DNA of 64,000 nucleotides from assembly GCF_025947185.1 (NCBI RefSeq), contig NZ_CP110001.1:2852001-2916000 (forward strand), written 5' to 3'. This document shows, one piece after another, positions 51,733 through 60,880 of the stretch. The notes under the pieces are model-generated. The model had not been told where the DNA came from, searched no databases, and saw only the letters and a list, made by a program, of their open reading frames with translations. How positions within the stretch are numbered: the stretch's first letter is position 1; every line of letters begins with the position of its first letter. The stretch is from Flavobacterium sp. N2038 (lineage in GTDB: Bacteria; Bacteroidota; Bacteroidia; Flavobacteriales; Flavobacteriaceae). A program made the translations under genes and the position numbers.

Positions 51733-52476
51733 GTGTCAGCACCCAAAAAAGCCTTATTTAACTGGAGTAGCGGAAAAGATTCTGCTCTTGCTTTGTATAA
51801 AATCCTTCAAAATCCTAATTATAAAATCGATTGTTTATTAACGAGCGTTAATCAGCAGTTTCAAAGAATTTCTATGCATGGTGTTCGTGTCGACTTACTG
51901 GAAGCTCAGGCAAAAAGCATCGGAATACCTTTAAAAATCTTAGAAATTCCGGAAATGCCAACAATGGAGGTTTACGAAAACGTAATGACCAAAACCTTAT
52001 CAGAATTAAAAGAACAAGGCATTTCACATTCAGTTTTTGGCGATATCTTTCTGGAAGATTTGCGTAAATATCGTGAAGATCAGTTGGCAAAAATGGGTTT
52101 TGACGGTGTTTTCCCAATCTGGAAAATTCCAACTCACAACTTAATTCAGGAATTTATTTCATCAGGGTTTAAAACTATTGTTGTTTGTGTCAACGAACGT
52201 TATTTGGACAAAAGTTTTGTGGGCAGAATTATCGATCAGGATTTTATCAATGATTTGCCTGAAAATGTTGATGTTTGTGGAGAAAATGGAGAATTTCATA
52301 CTTTTGCTTTTGACGGTCCAATATTTTCTGAACCCATAAATTTTGAAATCGGAGAAATCGTGTATCGTAAATATGAAGCTCCAAAAAACCAGGATTCATC
52401 AAACAAAGCATGTGATACCAATACTTCTGATGCATTTGATTATGGTTTTTGGTATTGTGATCTGATTAAAAAATAA
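51733..52476 (+). CDS. Diphthine-ammonia ligase-like PP-loop ATPase (Dph6 family)
   Basis: A 247-residue ATP pyrophosphatase-fold enzyme. PP-loop NWSSGKDSALALY (about 10-22), the family block SVFGDIFLEDLRKYREDQLAKMGFDGVFPIW (about 102-132), and the C-terminal GENGEFHTFAFDGPIF. Bacteria have no diphthamide, so the substrate is unknown; such proteins are often annotated as adenine nucleotide alpha hydrolases. The start is GTG at 51733. It may form a transcript with the lipoprotein gene 6 nt downstream. Confidence 0.88.
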   Translation: MSAPKKALFNWSSGKDSALALYKILQNPNYKIDCLLTSVNQQFQRISMHGVRVDLLEAQAKSIGIPLKILEIPEMPTMEVYENVMTKTLSELKEQGISHSVFGDIFLEDLRKYREDQLAKMGFDGVFPIWKIPTHNLIQEFISSGFKTIVVCVNERYLDKSFVGRIIDQDFINDLPENVDVCGENGEFHTFAFDGPIFSEPINFEIGEIVYRKYEAPKNQDSSNKACDTNTSDAFDYGFWYCDLIKK

Positions 52477-52482
52477 TTTAGA

Positions 52483-52875
52483 ATGTGCCACAAAAAACTA
52501 CACTCTATACTATTTATACTTCTTATTTCTTTCTCTTTGCAAAGCTGTCTTGTAAGCAGATGCAAAAGGCCTCAGATTGTAGGTTATGTTTATGATGCAG
52601 AATCCGGACAACCAATCGAAAACTGTAAAGTTGGAGAAGTTCTAAGCCAAAACAACGGTTATTTCTCATTGACTGAGAAACGGTATCATCAATTTACATT
52701 TTTTGGCTATGAAGCCCCTCCGTTGTCTGTTTTTGAAGTAATTGAAAAAGAAGGTTACGAATCACAACATATACAACTTATGAATCCGTTTGGTGGTGGC
52801 GCAAAAAAAGGGGCACTACATAATGCAGATACTTTATATTTAAAAAAAATACCCATTAAAATTGAGATTAAGTAG
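52483..52875 (+). CDS. Lipoprotein with carboxypeptidase-regulatory-like fold
   Basis: A 130-residue protein with signal MCHKKLHSILFILLISFSLQSC, lipid Cys at residue 22. The mature part reads QIVGYVYDAESGQPIENCKVGEVLSQNNGYFSLTEKRY, the pattern of a carboxypeptidase regulatory-like (CarboxypepD_reg) beta-sandwich, as also found at the N terminus of TonB-dependent receptors. It starts 6 nt after the Dph6-like gene. Its last 8 nt overlap the end of the convergent gene on the other strand. Confidence 0.8.
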   Translation: MCHKKLHSILFILLISFSLQSCLVSRCKRPQIVGYVYDAESGQPIENCKVGEVLSQNNGYFSLTEKRYHQFTFFGYEAPPLSVFEVIEKEGYESQHIQLMNPFGGGAKKGALHNADTLYLKKIPIKIEIK

Positions 52876-53272
52876 ACATATCACTCCAGGTTTTAAGCTG
52901 CCAGATATTATTTTTTAGCTCAAAGATATAATCAATATAAATTCCGTTATCAATACCACGAAGCTGGATTACAGCTTTGTTTTTATGCAAAACCAGTTTT
53001 TGTGTATAATCAATTTCTTTGGCTTTTTTATTAAGATTCAAAACACTGTACTTTTCCTTTGAAACAGTAAAAGTTTCTAACTCGTAATCATCATTATTTT
53101 GTTTTACATTTAATGGAAAAATTACTCTGCTAAGCTGGAATTTTGGGTCCGAGTTAAATTTCTTAAAAAATACATTAAAATCCTCTTTTGAAGTAATCGA
53201 ACTTTGAGCCAAAACAGTAGAGCCAAAAAACATTGCAAAAGTAAAAAAAGCAAAAACTAAATTCTTTCTCAT
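52868..53272 (-). CDS. Exported hypothetical protein, 134 aa
   Basis: Signal peptide MRKNLVFAFFTFAMFFGSTVLAQ. The mature part (about 111 residues) has SKEDFNVFFKKFNSDPKFQLSRVIFPLNVK, a pattern I associate with DUF4348-like periplasmic proteins of Bacteroidota, then strands ending YIFELKNNIWQLKTW. Function unknown. Its start shares one base (TAATG) with the stop of the DUF1697 gene upstream, indicating coupling. Confidence 0.75.
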   Translation of the reverse strand: MRKNLVFAFFTFAMFFGSTVLAQSSITSKEDFNVFFKKFNSDPKFQLSRVIFPLNVKQNNDDYELETFTVSKEKYSVLNLNKKAKEIDYTQKLVLHKNKAVIQLRGIDNGIYIDYIFELKNNIWQLKTWSDMST

Positions 53273-53814
53273 TATTCAGAATACATATTTAAAAGGTTTG
53301 TAACCGTATTCCAATTTCTAATTGTAGCAACTACATTTAGTTTTTTCTCAATATATTTCTGGTCAAAACGCGTTTTTCCAGCACCAATATCATATTTAAT
53401 AAAAATCCTGTTTTCATCAATACTTGCCTCGTCTGGTTTAAATTGACTAATTTTTAAATCATTGATACTCTCTTTTTTTAGCGCAATTGAAATAAAAGCA
53501 ACGTAAAGTTTCTTAGTATCAACATCTTTTGCTTTCAAAAAGGGATTATTTGAAAAACAGGCTTCTAAATCTTTTTTCGTAATCACGACAGTTGGAACTT
53601 CATGACCGAAAACTTTAAATATTTCCTGTTTAATCATAAATCCTACTTTTGAAGCACTTTCCTCCTCTGTATCAACAAAAACATTTCCAGATTGCAAATA
53701 AGTTCGAACATTCTGAAAACCAATATTTTCCAACATAGATTTTAATGCTTCCATTTTCATCATATTGTGACCGGAAACATTGATACCGCGTAAAAGAGCT
53801 AAATGTGTAATCAT
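53272..53814 (-). CDS. DUF1697 family protein
   Basis: A 180-residue soluble protein. The family start is THLALLRGINVSGHNMMKMEALKSML, followed by YLQSGNVFVDTE and the C-terminal NWNTVTNLLNM, which are the conserved blocks of DUF1697. The biochemical role is unknown. It overlaps the downstream exported-protein gene by 1 nt. Confidence 0.9.
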   Translation of the reverse strand: MITHLALLRGINVSGHNMMKMEALKSMLENIGFQNVRTYLQSGNVFVDTEEESASKVGFMIKQEIFKVFGHEVPTVVITKKDLEACFSNNPFLKAKDVDTKKLYVAFISIALKKESINDLKISQFKPDEASIDENRIFIKYDIGAGKTRFDQKYIEKKLNVVATIRNWNTVTNLLNMYSE

Positions 53815-53863
53815 ACTTTTTAAATTTTAGTCAAAGATAAAAATTCATTTTATGATAATGCAA

Positions 53864-55633
53864 TTATTCCTCCTCTTGACCAATTTCAATATCAAACTTT
53901 GTTAGAAAATCGTTTAAACGCTTCTTATACTTGTTTTTTGCTTGGTTTACAATCTCATCCGTTTCTTCGCTTGATTCTATGGCATCAAAATTAAATTCCT
54001 TTTTTACCCAATTCTGAAACTCTTCTCTATTTTCATTTTCTTCATAATACTCTTCATCTTTATAAAAGTAAGCATTATCGAAATCTACCGATATTTCAGT
54101 GTCAAAAGTTAATAAATAAATTAATTTACGTGTATTTTCTGCTACGACATGAATTCCGCCTTCATCACCAAAAACAACAATTGGGCAATTATTCAGATCA
54201 TTATCGATAAGCCAGTAAGCATAAGAACTTCCTGAACCGTTTGCACCGGCAAATTCTATAAAACTATTGTAAAACTCTTCATTTTCAGACCAGGTTTTTA
54301 TACCTCTCTTATCATCTGTTATGGTAAGACCAAAACATTCAGAATAGTTCTCTGCTCCATATTCTTGTTCAAACTCGTATAATTTTATTAAATCGTCTGG
54401 TAGAGCGTAATCTCCAAACTGAACAGAAAATTCATCTAAAGAAAAACTGTTATCGTATTCTTCATATTCAGTTTCGTCGTCTTCGTCTTCTACAGCTTCT
54501 TCTGCAGTAAGAACCTCAAAAGTTTTTATAGCTGCACATTTTACACAATAAAGTTCTATTCCTGGTGCAGTTTCATTGTTTATCCATTGGTATTTTGGAT
54601 TTTTTTCTTCGTCAAGATACTCCAGAATCAACATAATTTCTTCATTATCATGACACCATAATGCACGTGTTCTGATATTAAATCCGTTAGCGATTTCTTC
54701 TGAAATTTGACTGTATTTCATTCCTTCATATTCAAAAGGAATAAACGAATATGTAGTTCCGGAAATATGTCTGCTAAATTGTCCTATTTCCTTAACATAT
54801 TCATTTTCAAAAAGTACATTAACCATATTTATAAACTGATCACGAAAATTGGTATACATGTACTTTTCTGTCTTGCTGTAATCAAGAATAGAAAGCCCCT
54901 CTTTAAAGACATCTTCACGATAATTATTGCCTAACATTGCTGTACCATCATAATCTGAATATTCAATAAAGGAATCATCCACAATATCCGATAATTTATG
55001 TGTTGTTGGAAAATAGTTTTCTACCGTTAAAGTATTTCCATCAGTATCTGTTACTTTGCTGCAAATTAACACATCTGGTCTATTTACATTTACAACAGCC
55101 TGAATATCTGTAAAACGCTCAAAATGCATTAGCATATCTTCACTATAGATGAGCCATGCAGTAACATCACCTTTTACAAAAAGTTCACCATGATTGTATT
55201 CACCTATAAGTACATCACAATTTAGACCGCCACCTAGATAATGAACGCTTCCAAACAAAGTGATATTTACTGTTTTGGTTTCTCCCAGTACAATCAATGC
55301 AGGAGAATTATCAGTATCATAAGAACTGATAAATTTCGTCACATTAAGATTTCCTTTAAAAATAAATCCAAGAATAAAAATATCTGGATGTTCCTCTGTA
55401 CTAAAATCCATTTCAAATGAATCCATTTGAACATCTTCTTCTGCCAGTAAAAACATTGGATATTCTTCATAATCCGGAAAACGCCAGGTATCCTCAAAAA
55501 CATTATAGATTTTCTGATTATTAAAATCGGACAGATTTCCGATAATATTATGCGCTTCGTGTCGGTTTATAACCTTAAATGTAACACCAGAAAACACAAT
55601 AGTTTCAAAAGGAACTTTTTCTTCTTTAATCAT
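53864..55633 (-). CDS. Large acidic protein: beta-solenoid-like N half and SMI1/KNR4-like C half
   Basis: A 589-residue cytoplasmic protein, strongly acidic (EAVEDEDDETEYEEYDNS near 390-407, DEEYYEENENREE near 529-541). Residues about 90-165 have a regular strand pattern (FKGNLNVTKFISS, TKTVNITLFGSVHYLGGGLNCDVLIGEYNHGELFVKGDV) like polymer-forming beta-solenoids. Residues about 410-525 (FGDYALPDDLIKLYEFEQEYGAENY, YWLIDNDLNNCPIVVFGDEGG) match SMI1/KNR4-like domains, which often serve as immunity proteins to contact-dependent toxins. No toxin gene is adjacent. Single gene, 49 nt upstream of DUF1697. Confidence 0.72.
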   Translation of the reverse strand: MIKEEKVPFETIVFSGVTFKVINRHEAHNIIGNLSDFNNQKIYNVFEDTWRFPDYEEYPMFLLAEEDVQMDSFEMDFSTEEHPDIFILGFIFKGNLNVTKFISSYDTDNSPALIVLGETKTVNITLFGSVHYLGGGLNCDVLIGEYNHGELFVKGDVTAWLIYSEDMLMHFERFTDIQAVVNVNRPDVLICSKVTDTDGNTLTVENYFPTTHKLSDIVDDSFIEYSDYDGTAMLGNNYREDVFKEGLSILDYSKTEKYMYTNFRDQFINMVNVLFENEYVKEIGQFSRHISGTTYSFIPFEYEGMKYSQISEEIANGFNIRTRALWCHDNEEIMLILEYLDEEKNPKYQWINNETAPGIELYCVKCAAIKTFEVLTAEEAVEDEDDETEYEEYDNSFSLDEFSVQFGDYALPDDLIKLYEFEQEYGAENYSECFGLTITDDKRGIKTWSENEEFYNSFIEFAGANGSGSSYAYWLIDNDLNNCPIVVFGDEGGIHVVAENTRKLIYLLTFDTEISVDFDNAYFYKDEEYYEENENREEFQNWVKKEFNFDAIESSEETDEIVNQAKNKYKKRLNDFLTKFDIEIGQEEE

Positions 55634-55688
55634 AATTTGGCTTATATCTAAAATGCGATAACAAATCTAATCATTATCTCCCTTGTAT

Positions 55689-56117
55689 TTATTCTTCTTT
55701 TTTGAAAATATAACTACGGTCACAAGCACTTGCATTATCATTTAAATGATTTAATTTATCCAAAGTAAAACTTTCTTTTAAATCACTTGAACAGTTTGAT
55801 ATTATCATGTTATACTCCTTGTAAGACAATATAAACTGAGTCACATTATTATTTGTTACGATTCCGAAAGTTCCTGACAATGTAGTGATCTTGTTATCGT
55901 ATGATCTGGTTTTGACAAAAGTTTTATCATTATTAAAAACATAAGAAAATTGTTTTGATGAGGGATCATTAGCAAATTTGCTATCAACAAATTGCACCCA
56001 TTTTCCATAATAATCTGATGGAGCAAAAGGAACGATCTCCTTTGAATCATCCTTAGTATCATTAGAACAAGAAACAAACAAAAGAAAAGATAAAATTAAG
56101 AGTCCAATTTTTTTCAT
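55689..56117 (-). CDS. Predicted lipoprotein, 142 aa
   Basis: Signal MKKIGLLILSFLLFVSC with lipid Cys at residue 17, followed by an Asp/Lys linker. The mature domain (APSDYYGKWVQFVDSKFANDPSSKQFSYVFNNDKTFVKTRSYDNKITTLSGTFGI) has the GKW...F.F..D.T.F pattern of lipocalin-like lipoproteins common in Bacteroidota. Binding partner unknown. Confidence 0.75.
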   Translation of the reverse strand: MKKIGLLILSFLLFVSCSNDTKDDSKEIVPFAPSDYYGKWVQFVDSKFANDPSSKQFSYVFNNDKTFVKTRSYDNKITTLSGTFGIVTNNNVTQFILSYKEYNMIISNCSSDLKESFTLDKLNHLNDNASACDRSYIFKKEE

Positions 56118-56276
56118 AATTTAGGTTTTAAAAGGTTAACTATTATTAAGATTTTATTTCTTAAAAAAGGTTGCGTTTTATTTGATTATCTTAACATTAA
56201 CATAATATTAGAAAACCAAAATTCAATTCCTGTCCAACATTCTATTTTCAAATTCCCCAATTAAAATCTATCTTCG

Positions 56277-56392
56277 CTTTTCCAAAGACAAGAGAGTATA
56301 GAAAATAGAATTATAGACAAAAATCTATTCTCTTTTTTCTATACTCTATTTTCTAAAATCTAACTATCTAAAAATCTAAGAAGTCTAAAAAA
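56277..56392. repeat. GTATAGAAAATAGA and ATCTAAAA word repeats
   Basis: AGAGTATAGAAAATAGA on the left is complementary to the TCTATTCTC...CTATACTCTATTTTC block on the right, followed by ATCTAACTATCTAAAAATC words running up to the recG start. It lies upstream of recG between divergent genes. Confidence 0.7.
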
Positions 56393-56393
56393 A

Positions 56394-58502
56394 ATGTCTA
56401 ATAATCTTCTCGAAACCCCTATCGAATACTTAAAAGGTGTTGGCCCGAGTCGTGGTCAGTTACTGCGCAAGGAATTGGGGATTCATAAATATGGAGATTT
56501 GGTCAATTTTTTTCCTAACCGGTATATTGACAGAACACGATATTACAAGATAAACGAACTACAAAATACAGGTTCTGAAGTTCAGATCATTGGCAAAATA
56601 ATCAACATTAAAACGGTTGAATTTGCTAAGAACAAGAAACGTCTTGTTGCCACTTTTGTAGACGATACAGGACAAATTGATTTAAACTGGTTTCAGGGAC
56701 ACAAATGGATTCGTGAGAGTTTAAAATTAAACGAACAACTTGTTATTTTTGGAAAATGCTCCTTGTACGGGAGCCAGTTTAGTATGGCACATCCTGAAAT
56801 AGAGCTTTTAAGCGAACATGAAAAAAGTCTGCGATCTGCCATGCAACCTGTTTATCCTTCTACAGAAACTTTGGCCAACCGTGGTATTTCAAATCGAACC
56901 ATTAATAAACTGATGGAGCAATTGTTTATTGAAACTCAGGCTTTATTTACCGAAACTTTTCCACCTTATTTAATCGAGGAAGTGAGGTTAATTTCGAAAA
57001 GAGCCGCTTTATTCAATATCCATTTCCCAAAAAGCACCGATGCTTTGTCGAAAGCTCAATTCCGATTAAAATTTGAAGAATTGTTTTTTATTCAATTACA
57101 GTTAATCACCAAAAATTTAATCAGAAAGCATAAAATTAAAGGCCATCCGTTTACAAAAGTGGGCGAATTATTTAATGATTTTTATCAAAACCATTTGCCA
57201 TTTAATCTTACAGGTGCTCAGAAACGAGTAATAAAAGAAATTCGTTCAGATATGGGAAGCAATGCCCAAATGAACCGATTACTGCAGGGAGATGTTGGTT
57301 CCGGAAAAACAATTGTTGCTTTTATGAGTATGCTTTTGGCCATTGATAATGGTTTTCAGGCTTGTTTAATGGCTCCAACAGAAATTCTTGCTAATCAACA
57401 TTTTATTGGACTATCTGAATTTGCCAATACTTTAAATATCAACATCAAAATATTAACCGGTTCAACCAAAACTTCTGAAAGAAAAGTTATTCACGAAGAA
57501 CTTGAAAACGGAACGCTGCAAATTTTAATAGGAACTCATGCTTTATTAGAAGATAAAGTAAAATTTCTGAATTTAGGTTTAGCTGTTATTGATGAACAAC
57601 ATCGTTTTGGAGTGGAACAACGCTCTAAATTGTGGAAGAAAAATGATATTCCGCCACACGTTTTGGTAATGACAGCAACCCCAATTCCGAGAACTTTAGC
57701 CATGAGCCTATATGGTGATCTTGATATTTCTGTAATTGATGAATTACCACCGGGAAGAAAACCCATTCAAACCGTACATCGTTACGACTCCAATCGTTTG
57801 AAAGTCTGGAAATTTCTCCGTGATGAAATTGCACTCGGAAGACAAATCTATATTGTATATCCTTTAATTCAGGAATCTGAAAAAATGGATTACAAAGATT
57901 TAATGGATGGCTACGAAAGTATATCACGTGATTTTCCGCTACCTCAATATTCGATTTCAATTTTGCACGGAAAGATGAAACCGGCTGAAAAAGATTCGGA
58001 GATGAAGCGCTTTTCGGAAGGAAAAACCAATATTATGGTGGCTACAACAGTAATTGAAGTTGGTGTAAACGTACCCAATGCCAGTGTTATGATTATTGAA
58101 AGCGCAGAGCGTTTTGGCTTATCACAATTACATCAGTTACGCGGACGTGTTGGTCGTGGTGCTGAACAAAGTTATTGTATTTTAATGACGAGTCATAAAT
58201 TGAGTTCTGACAGTAAAACCCGTATGGAAACTATGGTTGGTACTAATGATGGCTTTGAGATTGCCGAAGTAGATCTTAAACTTCGGGGTCCCGGTGATTT
58301 AATGGGAACACAGCAAAGTGGTGTTTTAAATCTTCAGATTGCTGATATTGTCCGTGACCGTGATATTTTGAGTCTCGCCAGAAACTATGCTATGAAAATT
58401 CTAAAAGAAGATGGTCCTTTGCAAAAACCGGAACATGCTATCTTAAAATCTGTTTTTCTTGAACTGACGAAAAAGAAAAATATCTGGAATTATATTAGTT
58501 GA
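56394..58502 (+). CDS. recG: ATP-dependent DNA helicase RecG
   Basis: Remodels stalled replication forks and Holliday junctions. The N-terminal wedge/OB domain (about 50-155) has VQIIGKIINIKTVEF, DDTGQIDLNWF. Helicase motifs: I LQGDVGSGKT (about 299-308), II IDEQHRFGVEQR, III TATPIPRTLAMSLYGDLD, V VATTVIEVGVNVPNA, VI QLHQLRGRVGRG. The C-terminal TRG region has FEIAEVDLKLRGPGDLMGTQQSG. Length 702 is standard. Confidence 0.95.
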   Translation: MSNNLLETPIEYLKGVGPSRGQLLRKELGIHKYGDLVNFFPNRYIDRTRYYKINELQNTGSEVQIIGKIINIKTVEFAKNKKRLVATFVDDTGQIDLNWFQGHKWIRESLKLNEQLVIFGKCSLYGSQFSMAHPEIELLSEHEKSLRSAMQPVYPSTETLANRGISNRTINKLMEQLFIETQALFTETFPPYLIEEVRLISKRAALFNIHFPKSTDALSKAQFRLKFEELFFIQLQLITKNLIRKHKIKGHPFTKVGELFNDFYQNHLPFNLTGAQKRVIKEIRSDMGSNAQMNRLLQGDVGSGKTIVAFMSMLLAIDNGFQACLMAPTEILANQHFIGLSEFANTLNINIKILTGSTKTSERKVIHEELENGTLQILIGTHALLEDKVKFLNLGLAVIDEQHRFGVEQRSKLWKKNDIPPHVLVMTATPIPRTLAMSLYGDLDISVIDELPPGRKPIQTVHRYDSNRLKVWKFLRDEIALGRQIYIVYPLIQESEKMDYKDLMDGYESISRDFPLPQYSISILHGKMKPAEKDSEMKRFSEGKTNIMVATTVIEVGVNVPNASVMIIESAERFGLSQLHQLRGRVGRGAEQSYCILMTSHKLSSDSKTRMETMVGTNDGFEIAEVDLKLRGPGDLMGTQQSGVLNLQIADIVRDRDILSLARNYAMKILKEDGPLQKPEHAILKSVFLELTKKKNIWNYIS

Positions 58503-58508
58503 TCTTTT

Positions 58509-58591
58509 TCTTCAAGGCTCTAAGGTACTAAGACTCTGAGGTTCTATGATTTAACCTGAAAACTGAAACTTGAAACTTGAAACCTCAAACT
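58509..58591. repeat. CTAAG-word run followed by GTTTCAAG-word run
   Basis: AAGGCTCTAAGGTACTAAGAC words are followed directly by AACCTGAAAACTGAAACTTGAAAC words. Two word families adjoin here without their complementary arms, after recG. Confidence 0.7.
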
Positions 58592-58604
58592 AAAAAAAAT
58601 AAAA

Positions 58605-58711
58605 CTTCATTGTATCAAACTTTGAATCAAAATACTCAGGTACTTTTCTAAGGTGATTAGATTTGTCGGGGTGCAAATTTTAGTTTGAATATTTTAATTG
58701 ATACAATGAAG
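58605..58711. repeat. Inverted repeat with 14-bp perfect arms, 107 bp overall
   Basis: CTTCATTGTATCAA (58605-58618) and TTGATACAATGAAG (58698-58711) bracket 79 bp that contain a small GC-rich ATTTGTCGGGGTGC patch. Between convergent genes; could be a terminator with a long loop or a MITE-like element. Confidence 0.7.
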
Positions 58712-58725
58712 CTTCTCTTTACAAA

Positions 58726-59331
58726 TTATTTCTTTTTAGGAGCATCTTTCTTTTCGAAAAAACCATTAAACAAACCTTTGCTTACTTTGTTTTTATCATC
58801 TTTTCCTGTTGCAACAAGATGGTCAATATATTCCATGTAGGTCTTTTTACGCTCTTCTAAAAACCCAACCAGATATTCTTCTGATGCCAGCATACCGCTC
58901 GCCTCTTCGATATGCAACAGTTTTTTGTACAAAGGCTCAATAAACTTGACAATAATGTCTTCCGGAACAGATTTTCTTGTTCCAAAATAACCTACAATTT
59001 CACCATCAGTATCTGCTATGATTTTAAAGTCGGTAATTACCCAATAATATCGGCCCGTTTTGGACATATTCTTGATGATGGCATGAATATTTTTGCTTGA
59101 TTTAATACTGTCCCATAAAAATTTAAAAATCACTTTGGGCATATCAGGATGGCGTATTATATTATGTGCCTGTCCAATAAGCTCAAACTCGTCATAACCA
59201 GAAACGTCAATAAAATCTTCATTGGCATATAAAATGGTTCCTTTAGTATCTGTTTTACTAAGCAGTACTTTATTCTTGTTCCAATCAACTTCTCTGTCTG
59301 ATGGAGTTGGGCGGGTAGTTCTGGTATCCAT
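58726..59331 (-). CDS. Soluble PAS-domain protein (Aer-type PAS)
   Basis: I start it at MDTRTTRPTPSDREVDW (59331). Residues about 17-125 form a PAS domain of the aerotaxis/phase-response kind: NKVLLSKTDTKGTILYANEDFIDVSGYDEFELIGQAHNIIRHPDMPKVIFKFLW ... YYWVITDFKIIADTDGEIVGYFGTR, which in Aer binds FAD. The C-terminal about 75 residues are helical and Lys-rich. No output domain is attached. It lies 69 nt downstream of a membrane protein with a kinase-like helix, so the two may form a split sensor. Sensing of redox or oxygen is inferred only from the PAS subtype. Confidence 0.85.
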   Translation of the reverse strand: MDTRTTRPTPSDREVDWNKNKVLLSKTDTKGTILYANEDFIDVSGYDEFELIGQAHNIIRHPDMPKVIFKFLWDSIKSSKNIHAIIKNMSKTGRYYWVITDFKIIADTDGEIVGYFGTRKSVPEDIIVKFIEPLYKKLLHIEEASGMLASEEYLVGFLEERKKTYMEYIDHLVATGKDDKNKVSKGLFNGFFEKKDAPKKK

Positions 59332-59400
59332 AAATTTTGTATTTAAAATCAATATGTATTTGCGTCTTGCTTATAATATTAAAGTATTAATCCAGCAAGC

Positions 59401-60258
59401 TTATGATGTTCTGTTGTTAGTTGATTTAAAATGTATGTCATTCACCAAATCATCAATTTTTTTAGCACTCTCACGCATCATTTCCAAATAACTCAAAAGC
59501 TTATCATTATCCGTATGCCCTTTAGAAACATCAATAAGTTTTAATACTGAACTTACCGGCATTTTTAAATCTATAGTTGTTTTATGAATAAAATCATTAT
59601 ACTCTTTTGTAGCTGATAATGAGCTGTATTTTGCCGATGCCAGTTTGATATTTTCCAATTCATACTCATCAGAAATTTTAGAAATATGATTCTGACTGTG
59701 TTCCTTAAAATAATACGCCCAATAACCATTCATAAAAAATACAACAGCAGCAAGAACAACGTGAACCAGAAATGTTTCAACATCAAAATTTACCTGAGAA
59801 AAATAGATTTGCGGTCCACTGGCGTCGTTATAAACATAGTTTTGTAAATAAGCCAAACCTCCATGATGTAATATTACTAAGAGTGTCAAAGGAATCTGAA
59901 GTTTCCAGTTTTGATAAATAATTAAAATGGTACTGGCTATAAATACTGTAAAGTGCATCTCGAACATACCATGCATCTGGTAAATATACTGCGCCATAAA
60001 AATAGCAAGAACCACAGAGAGCACATATTGGTAAAATTTGGAATTTTTCAGAAAAAATTTAGCCGAATAATATGCCAGTAAGTTTAAAGTCCCAACTCCT
60101 ACTCCAATTTCCCATGTATCATATTTAAAGGATAATGCAATTCCCAGGAGAAAATAAACTGCAAGAACGTAATTAATAATTGTGTCCGATTTTTGTGTCA
60201 TTGTAGACATAAAACTGTGCAGGTAATCCTGCTCATTCAAACTAGCTTTTGCTTTCAT
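59401..60258 (-). CDS. Membrane sensor-like protein with degenerate histidine-kinase dimerisation helix
   Basis: A 285-residue protein with about six membrane helices (30-180), including MHGMFEMHFTVFIASTILIIYQNW and LHHGGLAYLQNY, a pattern I recall from membrane domains of Bacteroidota chemoreceptor- and kinase-like sensors. A coiled linker precedes residues about 228-280, which align with a HisKA helix: TTIDLKMPVSSVLKLIDV resembles the SHELRTPL core, but the phosphoacceptor His is Ile. There is no ATPase domain. So it cannot autophosphorylate and may be a receptor or dimerising partner. It sits between a thioredoxin-like gene (25 nt upstream) and a PAS gene. Confidence 0.75.
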   Translation of the reverse strand: MKAKASLNEQDYLHSFMSTMTQKSDTIINYVLAVYFLLGIALSFKYDTWEIGVGVGTLNLLAYYSAKFFLKNSKFYQYVLSVVLAIFMAQYIYQMHGMFEMHFTVFIASTILIIYQNWKLQIPLTLLVILHHGGLAYLQNYVYNDASGPQIYFSQVNFDVETFLVHVVLAAVVFFMNGYWAYYFKEHSQNHISKISDEYELENIKLASAKYSSLSATKEYNDFIHKTTIDLKMPVSSVLKLIDVSKGHTDNDKLLSYLEMMRESAKKIDDLVNDIHFKSTNNRTS

Positions 60259-60283
60259 AAATAGGTAATGTTAGGGGTTAGAT

Positions 60284-60880
60284 TTATTTAGTGCATTTTG
60301 GTAACGAACATCCGTACGCTCTTAGAGCCAAAGCATCAAATGATGGGGCATTTGTATGACTTAATAAAGAATCTATTGCCTGTTGGGCATAATTACTATC
60401 GGCATTAGTACAATATCTTGTTTTATTGTAATTTCCTCTATAATATAATTTTTGAGAACTGTCTAGCAGCACCGCCTGAGGTGTTGAGAAAACACCGCAA
60501 CTTTTCGCCATTTCAGAATCAAAATAAACAGGAATCTTTGCATCAAACTTGTCCTGAATTTCTTCAATCGTAAAACTCTTTTCTTTGTTTAAAACGACTA
60601 TTTTAAAATTAATACGATCACCGTACTTTTTGATTAATCCCGCTACATGAGGAACGTTAAATCGGGAACAAGGACAATCTGGGTTATAAAAATGAACAAA
60701 TACCGGTTTATTATCATTAACACAGCATTTTAAATCAATTCTGCTTCCCATTGCGATTTTGTGATAATTTTCAGGAACAGGTGTTGGCAAACTATATTTA
60801 AACTCATTCTGCCAAAACAAAACAACAATAGCACCTAACAATAAAGAGAACCAAAGGCCAAGAAGTAATTTTTTCTTCAT
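60284..60880 (-). CDS. Membrane-anchored thioredoxin-fold protein (DUF6436-like)
   Basis: One N-terminal membrane helix (LLLGLWFSLLLGAIVVLFW, about 4-22) and a periplasmic thioredoxin fold (about 50-165). VHFYNPDCPCSRFNVPHV carries a CPC pair in place of CxxC, and STPQAVLLD is the cis-Pro loop. A Cys-rich C terminus follows (ALRAYGCSLPKCTK). The altered active site suggests a non-classical redox role. It is the first of three minus-strand genes with gaps of 25 and 69 nt. Confidence 0.82.
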   Translation of the reverse strand: MKKKLLLGLWFSLLLGAIVVLFWQNEFKYSLPTPVPENYHKIAMGSRIDLKCCVNDNKPVFVHFYNPDCPCSRFNVPHVAGLIKKYGDRINFKIVVLNKEKSFTIEEIQDKFDAKIPVYFDSEMAKSCGVFSTPQAVLLDSSQKLYYRGNYNKTRYCTNADSNYAQQAIDSLLSHTNAPSFDALALRAYGCSLPKCTK

